From positions 1 to 6,103 of the forward strand of contig JBCCQN010000325.1 in NCBI GenBank assembly GCA_039024315.1: a stretch of DNA of 6,103 bases. Direction: 5' to 3'. A program made the position numbers and the translations under genes. This document shows positions 1 to 6,103 of this stretch, one piece after another; position 1 is the stretch's first letter, and each line of letters starts with the position of its first letter. Source of the stretch: JBCAWW01 sp039024315 (lineage in GTDB: Bacteria > Bacteroidota > Bacteroidia > J057). Under the pieces are notes generated by a model, which was not told the origin of the DNA, did no database searches, and saw only the letters and a program-made list of their open reading frames with translations.

Positions 1-1
1 A

Positions 2-772
2 CTAGCGCAGCATCTTGGCCGCCAAACGCGCAAAGCTCCTCCTAGAAAAAAAATAAGGCAATATCCGCGTCATCATGATATTGGGCCAACCCGGTACCAC
101 GGATGGATAGTTGCCCATTAGTTTGTCGAGAGACTTCTTGACCACTGGCCCCGGTTGCATCATCAAAAAGCTGTCGGGTACTCCTTCTGACATTTCGCTG
201 CGCGTATAGCCTGGGCAAAGCGCTTGCACTTTGACGCCTTTATGGCTCAGCTCGTGGTTCATGCTTTCGGCGAGGGAAAGGATATAGGCCTTGGTCGCGG
301 CATAATTGCCCATGTAGGGCACCGGAAAAAAAGACGAAGTCGAAGCGGTAAAGATGATGCCGCCTTTTTGGCGTTCGATCATCGGCTGCATATAGTGATG
401 CGCCAATATAGTCGGAGCGGTAGTATTGAGGGTATGCGTCTTAAGGTGCTGGCCCAAATCGGTTTTATAAAAAGCGCCCGCCACATTCATCCCCGCATTG
501 TTGACAAGGAGGCCGATCTCTAAGTCCGCCAGCGCAGGTACCAAATCATTTAGCATATCGGGCTTGGTCAGATCGAGGCCTACTATCCGTACTTCGACGC
601 CATAGCTACTCCGGATTTCTGCCGCCAAAGCTTCCATGCGTTCCACGCGGCGGGCGGTCAGGACGATGTTGAGGCCTCGTGCGGCGATCTGCTTAGCAAA
701 CTCGACCCCAATGCCACTCGAAGCACCCGTTACAATGGCCCAAGGCCCAAAATAGGATTTAAAATCGCTCAT
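2..772 (-). CDS. SDR-family NAD(P)-dependent oxidoreductase (short-chain dehydrogenase/reductase)
   Basis: This is a complete classical SDR of 256 residues, normal for the family, with a TAG stop at 4-2. Numbering from the ATG at 772-770, the Rossmann cofactor motif TGASSGIG is at 15-22 and two arginines (R41, R42) follow beta-strand 2, which suggests NADPH rather than NADH. NNAG is at 91-94. The catalytic set is N116, S144, Y157 and K161 (YAATK), and the PG turn is at 187-188. No signal peptide is seen, so it should be cytosolic; the C-terminus (IMMTRILPYFFSRR region) is somewhat hydrophobic and could touch membrane. The closest general group is COG0300 (DltE-like, 3-oxoacyl or 17-beta-HSD-like reductases). 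The substrate cannot be assigned. An in-frame TTG at 787-785 would add five residues, but the ATG fits the SDR N-terminus better. The gene lies 55 bases downstream of the phosphodiesterase gene on the same strand, so co-transcription is possible. Alternatively it has its own promoter: the minus strand reads TATCCTTTG at 793-785, one base longer than the Bacteroidota -7 consensus. Confidence 0.93.
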   Translation of the reverse strand: MSDFKSYFGPWAIVTGASSGIGVEFAKQIAARGLNIVLTARRVERMEALAAEIRSSYGVEVRIVGLDLTKPDMLNDLVPALADLEIGLLVNNAGMNVAGAFYKTDLGQHLKTHTLNTTAPTILAHHYMQPMIERQKGGIIFTASTSSFFPVPYMGNYAATKAYILSLAESMNHELSHKGVKVQALCPGYTRSEMSEGVPDSFLMMQPGPVVKKSLDKLMGNYPSVVPGWPNIMMTRILPYFFSRRSFARLAAKMLR

Positions 773-827
773 ATGTGTTAGATTCAAAGGATAAGGAAAA
801 AGGAATGGCGCAACTAGCTACTGGGCT

Positions 828-1748
828 TTACTTTTGACTCAAGGCAATCACTCGATCTGGATAATCCGAAATAATGCCATCGACCCCCAGTTCGAGAGCG
901 CGTTTGATTTCGGCTTCTTCATTGAGGGTCCAAGGAATGAGCAGCATATTTTCTGCTTGGCAAAACGCTACCAATTCTTCATCCACAAATTTGAACCAAG
1001 GGCTGTAAACTGTGGGTTTGAAGCCGAGCTTATCGAGATTGGTTTGGGCACTTTCTTCGTTTTCGACCAATAAAACGAGGGGAATATCCGCATACTTTTG
1101 GTGCATCACTTGCAAGGTCCGCACGTCAAAAGACTGGATATAGGTACGTTTGGCGATGCCGCCCTCCTGGATCACGCTCATCAGCAGATCCACAAAAGGG
1201 GCTGGTTCAGGGTGAAAACTATTGTCGCCTGCGGGTGTCGTTTTGGTTTCGATATTGTAGTAAGGCAGCTCACGACCGAGTGTTTGGGCGTAGGCTTCGG
1301 CATTGGCGATGACCTCCGAAAGTAGGGGCTTGACCACGGCCATTTTTTCCTGATCGGGAAAGCGGGGATGTGGCTTTTGACCGACATCATAAGTCGCAGC
1401 GGTCGCATAATCCATCTGATAGATATTGTGGGTGCGTTCGCTTGCCTCACTGATCTCGCTACCATCGGGCGTGAGACTCATCTCATGATTGAAAAAGGGT
1501 TCGTGCGATACGATCACTTGACTATCCGCGGTGATAACTACGTCAAGTTCAAGGGTTTGTACCCCTAGCGCTAGGGCCTTGCGGAAGGCGGGAATGGTAT
1601 TTTCGGGCATTAGACCACGGCAGCCGCGGTGACCTTGGATATCGAGCGCTTTGCTGTTAGCCTCGGCTTCAGCATTTTGTTTGGCGGGTTCCATGCAGGA
1701 GAAAAAGATTAGGCTGGCAAAAAAAAGAAAAAAAATGAGGGGCTTCAT
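828..1748 (-). CDS. Lipoprotein glycerophosphodiester phosphodiesterase (GDPD family)
   Basis: The family hydrolyses glycerophosphodiesters, such as deacylated phospholipids, to glycerol 3-phosphate and an alcohol. Numbered from the ATG at 1748-1746 (306 residues), residues 1-18 form a lipoprotein-type signal: Met-Lys, a Phe/Leu/Ile-rich core, then FFSC with the acylation cysteine at 18. A charged, Ala/Glu-rich tether follows to about 34. The GDPD TIM barrel starts at 37. It shows GHRGCRG (catalytic H40, R41), PENT (E49), ELD (E67, D69; metal ligands), SHEP (catalytic H82), NIETK (E167, K169), QSFD (205-208), PWTLN (272-276) and DGIISDYP (290-297). All expected catalytic and metal residues are present, so it should be active, anchored in the envelope outside the cytoplasm. 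An upstream in-frame ATG at 1766-1764 would add six residues (MPIIHI). I prefer the downstream start because Met-Lys directly before the hydrophobic core is the usual lipoprotein form. The lipobox has Phe at -2 and -3, which is loose but tolerated in this phylum. A TAA stop lies at 830-828, with the SDR gene just downstream. Confidence 0.93.
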   Translation of the reverse strand: MKPLIFFLFFASLIFFSCMEPAKQNAEAEANSKALDIQGHRGCRGLMPENTIPAFRKALALGVQTLELDVVITADSQVIVSHEPFFNHEMSLTPDGSEISEASERTHNIYQMDYATAATYDVGQKPHPRFPDQEKMAVVKPLLSEVIANAEAYAQTLGRELPYYNIETKTTPAGDNSFHPEPAPFVDLLMSVIQEGGIAKRTYIQSFDVRTLQVMHQKYADIPLVLLVENEESAQTNLDKLGFKPTVYSPWFKFVDEELVAFCQAENMLLIPWTLNEEAEIKRALELGVDGIISDYPDRVIALSQK

Positions 1749-1797
1749 AATGTGGATTATTGGCATCCGCGGAGAATTTAGTAAAAAGGTGGGGATT

Positions 1798-1855
1798 TTC
1801 CGCTGCGCGGAACGCTTGTCCTTGAGGTCTGGCCTGCATACCAGAGCTAGTATGC
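1798..1855. other. Two short perfect inverted repeats upstream of the phosphodiesterase gene
   Basis: TTCCGC (1798-1803) pairs with GCGGAA (1807-1812) across a 3-base loop. GCATAC (1836-1841) pairs with GTATGC (1850-1855) across 8 bases. Both lie 50-110 bases upstream of the phosphodiesterase start, on its leader side. They could be hairpins in its 5' leader or operator half-sites. Six-base repeats are expected occasionally by chance in a region this size, so functional confidence is low. Confidence 0.25.
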
Positions 1856-1905
1856 GTAATATTCATTTTGCCAAGGTGTCGAGAAATAAAATCTGAGGGA
1901 GACAA

Positions 1906-1941
1906 AAATGTACAAACATTTGCTTAGCATTAGCGCAAATG
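1906..1941. promoter_or_regulatory. Overlapping inverted repeats in the divergent intergenic region (candidate operator)
   Basis: AAATGT (1906-1911) is a perfect inverted repeat of ACATTT (1916-1921) with a 4-base spacer. CATTTGC (1917-1923) is a perfect inverted repeat of GCAAATG (1935-1941) with an 11-base spacer. The two share CATTT (1917-1921), so only one pairing can form at a time. The position between two divergent genes suits an operator for a shared regulator. No T-tract follows, so this is not a terminator. The repeat is seen in the sequence; its function is inferred. Confidence 0.3.
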
Positions 1942-2002
1942 CGCCGCTACAATTCACAAACTGATTTGATCCGAATAAGCGTTCTGCGCAGCAAGAAAAA
2001 CT

Positions 2003-2010
2003 TATCTTTG
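2003..2010 (+). promoter_or_regulatory. Bacteroidota-type -7 promoter box (TAnnTTTG)
   Basis: TATCTTTG matches exactly the TAnnTTTG -7 element used by the primary sigma factor of Bacteroidota. It ends 13 bases before the ATG of the FAD oxidoreductase. The upstream -33 TTG element is not clear: the best candidate near the expected spacing is TTCTG at 1982-1986. If the box is used, transcription would begin only a few bases before the start codon, giving a near-leaderless message. This agrees with the absence of a Shine-Dalgarno sequence. Confidence 0.5.
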
Positions 2011-2023
2011 GCCCCAATAATCT

Positions 2024-3091
2024 ATGAACGCTTCCCAACATATTGCAATCCTCGGTGGCGGCTTGGCCGGTAGTTTTTTGGCGGCACGCTTGCTAGAAGC
2101 CGGTCATCATGTCAGCATGATTGATGATGCGGCTCCTAAGGCTGCTTCGAGAGTGGCGGCAGGTTTGTTTAACGTAATAACTGGTCGCTTCGGGGCAAAA
2201 TCATGGTTGGCTGAGACCCTTTTGGCTGAGATCGAGGCCTTCTTTGCTATGCCTGCTTATGCTTCTTTGCGTCAACATATTCGCTACGCGGAGATCTATC
2301 GACCCTTCAAGACTTTTGAGGAATACAACAAATGGACAGGGAAGGCGGCTGATCCGGCTTATGCTGATATCGTGGCTTTTCAGGAGGTACCGCTCTTCGC
2401 GGAACGCATCATCAATCCCTACGGAGGCATCAGAATTTTGCCCTGTGGCTGGTTGGAAACAGGGGCATTTATTGATGATCTGCACCAATTACTGCTAAAA
2501 AACGATCGTTTTTCGCTTTATCGCGAGCGTGTAGCATATGAGGCAATCGGCCTCGCCGAACGCAAAATTCAAACCGCCAGCGGTAGCATCGCTTTTGATC
2601 GCTTGGTCTTTGCTGAAGGCTCAGCCCTCGCTCAAAATCCCTATTTACCTTTTGTCAAACTTATACCCAATAAGGGCGAAATCCTTATCCTGCATGCTCC
2701 TGAGCTAAAGCTTGAGCAAGTCGTTTCGAAAAAAGTGTATCTCATCCCCTTGGGAGAAGATCGTTATCTGACTGGCTCCACCTACCGCAATCAATTTGAC
2801 CACCCCCACCCTACAGAAGAAGGTAGAGCGGAGATTGAAAGCCATCTGGCCAAATTACTGAAAGTGCCTTACCAAATCGTCGATCATTTTGCGGGTATTC
2901 GTCCTACTACCCCCAATCGCCGACCCATCGTAGGAATCCATCCTGACTTTGCCTACGTATACGTTCTTACGGGCTTTGGGACCAAAGGCGTTTTGCTAGC
3001 GCCCTACACTTCTAAGCTTCTCACGCAAGGAATTTGCGAGAATGTCTGGCAGCTGCCAAACGAAATCCAACTTTCTCGGTTCATTAAGTAA
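2024..3091 (+). CDS. NAD(P)/FAD-dependent oxidoreductase (DAO family)
   Basis: This is a complete 355-residue flavoprotein of the D-amino-acid-oxidase-like (DAO) superfamily, which oxidises amines, amino acids or related substrates using bound FAD. The N-terminal dinucleotide fold is clear: ILGGGLAG at 9-16 (GxGxxG) and a helix, with an acidic residue ending beta-strand 2 (D34/D35) that would bind the adenosine ribose. The C-terminal FAD-closing segment reads AGIRPTTPNRRPIVG at 290-304, followed by TGFGTKGVLLAP at 316-327; both are typical of the family. The middle (about 90-280) is the substrate domain and carries no recognisable specificity signature. No signal peptide or membrane segment is present, so it is probably cytosolic. 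The ATG sits just behind a strong -7 box and no earlier start looks better. The gene is divergent from the phosphodiesterase gene. Its TAA stop lies at the edge of a heptamer repeat array. It could be annotated as glycine oxidase-like, but the substrate is not determinable. Confidence 0.88.
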   Translation: MNASQHIAILGGGLAGSFLAARLLEAGHHVSMIDDAAPKAASRVAAGLFNVITGRFGAKSWLAETLLAEIEAFFAMPAYASLRQHIRYAEIYRPFKTFEEYNKWTGKAADPAYADIVAFQEVPLFAERIINPYGGIRILPCGWLETGAFIDDLHQLLLKNDRFSLYRERVAYEAIGLAERKIQTASGSIAFDRLVFAEGSALAQNPYLPFVKLIPNKGEILILHAPELKLEQVVSKKVYLIPLGEDRYLTGSTYRNQFDHPHPTEEGRAEIESHLAKLLKVPYQIVDHFAGIRPTTPNRRPIVGIHPDFAYVYVLTGFGTKGVLLAPYTSKLLTQGICENVWQLPNEIQLSRFIK

Positions 3092-3195
3092 GCAGTACAA
3101 AGTATGGAGTGTTAAGTACCAAGATAAGAGCCTGTAGCTAGTGTTGGGAGGACAGTTAATGTACTCGATACTTAATACTCAATACTTGCTACTCC
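3092..3195. repeat. Long imperfect inverted repeat made of degenerate 7-base units
   Basis: The left arm is 3092-3118 and the right arm 3169-3195, with a 50-base loop. Paired position by position, 22 of 27 are Watson-Crick, one is G-U and four mismatch. Each arm is itself periodic. The left arm reads GCAGTAC AAAGTAT GGAGTGT TAAGTAC CAAGATA (3092-3126). The right arm, read on the minus strand from 3195 to 3161, gives GGAGTAG CAAGTAT TGAGTAT TAAGTAT CGAGTAC. The shared consensus is NRAGTAY. A further unit, TAAGTAA at 3085-3091, runs into the stop codon of the upstream gene. The hairpin starts one base after the stop, so it would form in the 3' end of that message. It could stabilise or terminate the transcript, or be one copy of a dispersed intergenic repeat family. 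No T-tract follows directly, so it is not a textbook intrinsic terminator. Confidence 0.75.
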
Positions 3196-3295
3196 TGCGA
3201 TATGTAGGGATCCGAAGATTTTTCTCTAAGACCCGTGGGGAATTTTTCGTATTTTCCTATCTAGCTAATAAGTAGCCTTAATCAACCTGAACTTT

Positions 3296-6103
3296 ATGTC
3301 TTTTCGTCATCTCATCATGACTGTCTGCCTGATGGCGGGCTTAAGCCTTCAAGCGCAATTTGCGCCCTTTGCCAATTATACCAACTGGAAACAAGTCCAA
3401 AGCGATCATTTTGATGTTTATTATAAAGGGGGAGATGCCAATGCGGCCGCTAGAGTAGCGCGTTATGCGGAGCAGGCCCGCTACGAACTCGGGATCTTAT
3501 TTGACTACAAACCTGAGCAACGCTATACCTTAGTTTATTTCAACGACGCCAATGAGGTCTTACAATCTAACTTTAGCTTGGAGCCAGATGTCGAAAACCC
3601 TGGCGTACTCAATTTCGATGATCCGGTTGGCAAGGTGATTTATCATGGTGATTTGAATAAGCTTTATGCAGAGACGCGTCGCGAAACGGCCCGTCTTATC
3701 ATGCAGGAGTTTGCCAATGGAAAACGTCTCGGCAATATCGTACAGAGCGCCATTTTGCAACATAATCCACGTTGGTACTGGGAAGGATTATTGGAGTATG
3801 TCTCTACTGGTTGGACCTACGAGGATGAAATGTGGATTACGAGCGTTCGCAACGCTGATCTCCTCGACATGGCTTTAGAAGGCGACCAGCAAATCAACCG
3901 CGTGGTGCGTAAATCTATTTGGCATTATATCACCCGAGAATATGGTGAACCCAAAATCTCCGAAATCGTCTATCTCGTCAATATCGCCCGCTCGGTAGAA
4001 TCTGGGATTATCTCTGTATTGGGGATTTCGCTACCAACTTTGACCGAACGCTGGCGTGAGTATATCAAGGTGCGCTACGGCAACCAAGTCAGCCAGCGGA
4101 CCGCTTGGGATGATCTTTCTGGGCTACAAGAGATCGAGCTTCCCAATAATTATTCGGTGGTCTTTGCCGCTCCCAATCCTCAAGGGGACAATGTCGCCCT
4201 CTATCTTGAGCGCGATGGCCGTCAATCCGTTTGGATATACGATCTAGAAACGCAGGATTTAGAACAAAGCCCTATTAATTCGGGCATCAAGCGGGTGGAC
4301 GCTCGCTTCACCGAATTTGAACCTGTACTTAGCTGGCACCCCAACGGTCGCCGTTTGGTCGCCAGTACCTTCAACGACAAGTCTTTGGCCCTTGCTTATT
4401 GGAATGTAGGGGAAAAGGATGTCAACTATAAAGACCTTAGTAGTAATATCCAGAAGATTATTGACCTCAAATGGGGAGGAGAAGGCCGTCAAATTGCGGT
4501 TTCTGCGCTGCGCGAAAGCCGCGTGGACTTATTCCTCACCAATGCTGGTGATGCCAATCTGAAGGCTTTGACCAATGATAGCTTTGATGATTTGGATCCG
4601 AGCTGGAGCTTAGATGGGGCCTATGTTTACTTTAGCTCAAATCGTGATAGTACGCTTTTGCAAGATCAAAGCGGCGCTTGGCGCGCTCACGTCAATGACT
4701 TTGATCTATTTCGATATGATTTGGAGGAGGATACCATTTTGCGGATTACTCGTACGCCACTTGTCAACGAGAGACAGTCTTTCCCCATTAGTGGTTTTGA
4801 AATTGGCTTTGTCTCAGATGCCTCCGGTATTCATAATCTTTATCAGGCCAATATCTTTACGGGTGAGCAACAAGCACTCTCAAATTTGGCCTCTGGGATC
4901 AAAGAATTGCAAATCGCAAATGGAGAAGCCGTAATCCTGAGTGCGACCAAGGGTGAGCTGAGCCCAATCTTACTGCCATTCTCTAATTTTCAACTAAATA
5001 GCCAATTGCAGCCTACCCTGCTGCGAGTGGAGGATTTGGCCGCCTATCAAGAGAAGCAACTTAAGGAAAATCGCTTGCAGGCACTGATCGAATCTATAGA
5101 GGAGGTCAGCGAGCAAAATATACAAACCCCTGAACCTAAAGAAGAACCCAAAGAAGAGGCCGACCGGCCCGTGCGCTATTATATTTTTGACGAGGAGGAA
5201 GAACCTTATGAGGCCAAACGCCCAACGGCTCCTAGCACACGTCCACGTCCAGAGCGCCGTCCTAAGCTACCGCCCCCCACCGTATTTGGCAATGAGCCAA
5301 AACCGGAGATCGCCACCGTTGATGTTGAAAATCTTGGCAGCGCCAATGCCACTTGGGAAGCGGACTATCTCGGGCTTAACTGGAATTTTGATCCCGTCGC
5401 TCAATACGGTTTCGTAGTAAGTGCTGGCTTTTCCGATGTGTTTAATAACCATCAGTTTGGTGTCTCGGTAGCACCTTTCCTCATTGGAGGCACAGGGGTC
5501 GATAGTGATCTCACTTATAGCTACAACAAAAATCGCTTGGATATTTTTGCCGAGGCTGGTTATATGTCTCGTCAATTGCGCCGAGAAAATAATCTCGAGT
5601 CTGATTCCTTCATCTTTCGCTTTGATCAGATGCGTGTAAACGCCGGAGTCCGCTACCCTATCACTTCTCATCTGAGTGTAGAAGGTAGCTTAGGCGGATA
5701 CTATATTGATCGTAAAGACCAACAATTTTTGCGTCAAGATCCGCTAGACGATCAAGATGCTATCTTGAGAGGAGGTGCCGGCTTTCGCTTCAATAATGTG
5801 CGTGAAAACGAAGGCTACGCTTACCAAGGCTGGAAGGCAGAAGCCTTTTTTGATAGCTATTATTCGACCAGCGAAAATGCGATTGCCTTTAGCCGAGTAC
5901 AGGCAGAGGTGAAAAACTATACCAACTTCTATCGTAATTTGGTCTTAGCGACCCGCGTTGCTGGAGGCTTTAACCTCCCCAATGAACAAGTGCAATACTA
6001 CCTAGGTGGTACCAACGAGCGCTTCTTGCCACCGATTGCTTTTCAGCGTGAAGCTTTGGCAGGCCGTAGCAATACCATTGATACCTCACTACACAGCTTT
6101 CAC
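3296..6103 (+). CDS. TolB-like propeller and outer-membrane barrel protein with degenerate peptidase-MA-like domain (3' partial)
   Basis: The frame is open from the ATG at 3296 to the window edge: 936 codons without a stop, so the C-terminus is missing. An in-frame TAA at 3269-3271 lies upstream and no other ATG intervenes. Residues 1-20 are a Sec signal peptide (cleavage likely LQA/Q at 20-21). Residues 22 to about 270 resemble a gluzincin/peptidase-MA domain: the W-x-x-EG-x-x-E-Y segment is kept (W160, E163-G164, E167, Y168), but the expected HExxH reads QEFAN at 137-141, so zinc peptidase activity is unlikely. Residues about 283-580 form a TolB/PD40-type beta-propeller, with blade signatures EPVLSWHPNGRRL (342-354) and DPSWSLDGAYVYFSSNRD (434-451) and weaker blades near 388-403 and 502-510. 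Residues about 582-680 are a charged, proline-rich linker. From about 690 aromatic beta-strands resemble a BamA/TamA-like (surface antigen) outer-membrane barrel, including GFSDVFNNHQFG (711-722). Such fusions are, to my knowledge, typical of Bacteroidota and often labelled TolB-like; their role is unproven. It should sit in the outer membrane with the N-terminal domains in the periplasm. Confidence 0.85.
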   Translation, partial: MSFRHLIMTVCLMAGLSLQAQFAPFANYTNWKQVQSDHFDVYYKGGDANAAARVARYAEQARYELGILFDYKPEQRYTLVYFNDANEVLQSNFSLEPDVENPGVLNFDDPVGKVIYHGDLNKLYAETRRETARLIMQEFANGKRLGNIVQSAILQHNPRWYWEGLLEYVSTGWTYEDEMWITSVRNADLLDMALEGDQQINRVVRKSIWHYITREYGEPKISEIVYLVNIARSVESGIISVLGISLPTLTERWREYIKVRYGNQVSQRTAWDDLSGLQEIELPNNYSVVFAAPNPQGDNVALYLERDGRQSVWIYDLETQDLEQSPINSGIKRVDARFTEFEPVLSWHPNGRRLVASTFNDKSLALAYWNVGEKDVNYKDLSSNIQKIIDLKWGGEGRQIAVSALRESRVDLFLTNAGDANLKALTNDSFDDLDPSWSLDGAYVYFSSNRDSTLLQDQSGAWRAHVNDFDLFRYDLEEDTILRITRTPLVNERQSFPISGFEIGFVSDASGIHNLYQANIFTGEQQALSNLASGIKELQIANGEAVILSATKGELSPILLPFSNFQLNSQLQPTLLRVEDLAAYQEKQLKENRLQALIESIEEVSEQNIQTPEPKEEPKEEADRPVRYYIFDEEEEPYEAKRPTAPSTRPRPERRPKLPPPTVFGNEPKPEIATVDVENLGSANATWEADYLGLNWNFDPVAQYGFVVSAGFSDVFNNHQFGVSVAPFLIGGTGVDSDLTYSYNKNRLDIFAEAGYMSRQLRRENNLESDSFIFRFDQMRVNAGVRYPITSHLSVEGSLGGYYIDRKDQQFLRQDPLDDQDAILRGGAGFRFNNVRENEGYAYQGWKAEAFFDSYYSTSENAIAFSRVQAEVKNYTNFYRNLVLATRVAGGFNLPNEQVQYYLGGTNERFLPPIAFQREALAGRSNTIDTSLHSFH

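Noticed and set aside
770..787. TTG start for the SDR gene, adding MNLTH
   Set aside because: The ATG at 772-770 gives a normal SDR N-terminus, and the TTG lies within a possible promoter box rather than behind a ribosome binding site.
834..1568. Plus-strand open frames antisense to the phosphodiesterase gene
   Set aside because: They overlap a gene with all catalytic motifs intact, and their translations show no recognisable domain; they are shadows.
1749..1766. Upstream ATG for the phosphodiesterase gene, adding MPIIHI
   Set aside because: It cannot be excluded, but Met-Lys directly before the hydrophobic core at 1748 makes a more typical lipoprotein signal.
1651..2041. Small open frames spanning the divergent intergenic region on both strands
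   Set aside because: They overlap the true gene starts, lack promoter or family signals, and look like chance frames in a regulatory region.
3092..3195. Reading the inverted heptamer region as a CRISPR array or insertion-sequence ends
   Set aside because: There are no spacer-separated identical repeats, no transposase and no target-site duplication; the period is seven bases without spacers.
3231..3248. Possible intrinsic terminator (CCC GT GGG followed by AATTTTT)
   Set aside because: The stem is only three pairs and the loop two bases, too weak to call.
3250..3257. TATTTTCC as a -7 box for the large outer-membrane protein gene
   Set aside because: Two of the six fixed positions of TAnnTTTG differ, so there is no real support; the promoter of this gene is not identified.
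5267..5671. A 134-codon minus-strand open frame inside the large outer-membrane protein gene
   Set aside because: The plus-strand frame is continuous for 936 codons with clear domains; the antisense translation has no recognisable motif.

Overview
The window looks like a chromosomal stretch from a member of the Bacteroidota. Three things point that way. There is a perfect Bacteroidota-type -7 promoter box (TATCTTTG) close to a start codon. No clear Shine-Dalgarno sequences precede the genes. The right-hand gene encodes a protein architecture I associate with this phylum: a peptidase-MA-like domain, a TolB-like propeller and an outer-membrane barrel in one chain. The moderate GC content would suit the Saprospiria, but that is a guess.

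Layout. On the minus strand, reading leftward from about 1748, are a lipoprotein glycerophosphodiester phosphodiesterase (828-1748) and, 55 bases further on, a classical short-chain dehydrogenase/reductase (2-772). They may be co-transcribed. A divergent intergenic region of about 275 bases (1749-2023) follows. It holds the -7 box and several short inverted repeats, two of which overlap and cannot form together. On the plus strand come a DAO-type FAD-dependent oxidoreductase (2024-3091), a 204-base intergenic region, and a large exported TolB-like/outer-membrane protein that starts at 3296 and is still open at the right edge (936 codons, no stop).

Most notable features. (1) The region after the oxidoreductase stop contains a long imperfect hairpin. 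Each arm is built of degenerate 7-base units with consensus NRAGTAY, on opposite strands. Over the 27 positions of the stem, 22 are Watson-Crick pairs and one is G-U. (2) The large right-hand protein has the fold signature of a gluzincin (peptidase MA) domain, but the expected HExxH zinc motif reads QEFAN, so the domain is probably a non-catalytic scaffold or binding module.

The genes do not form an obvious single pathway. The phosphodiesterase (phospholipid head-group turnover) and the large outer-membrane protein both concern the envelope. The dehydrogenase and the FAD oxidoreductase are general redox enzymes whose substrates cannot be read from sequence. No RNA genes, CRISPR arrays, insertion sequences or phage genes were seen. 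I see no complete, clearly novel multi-gene system here.
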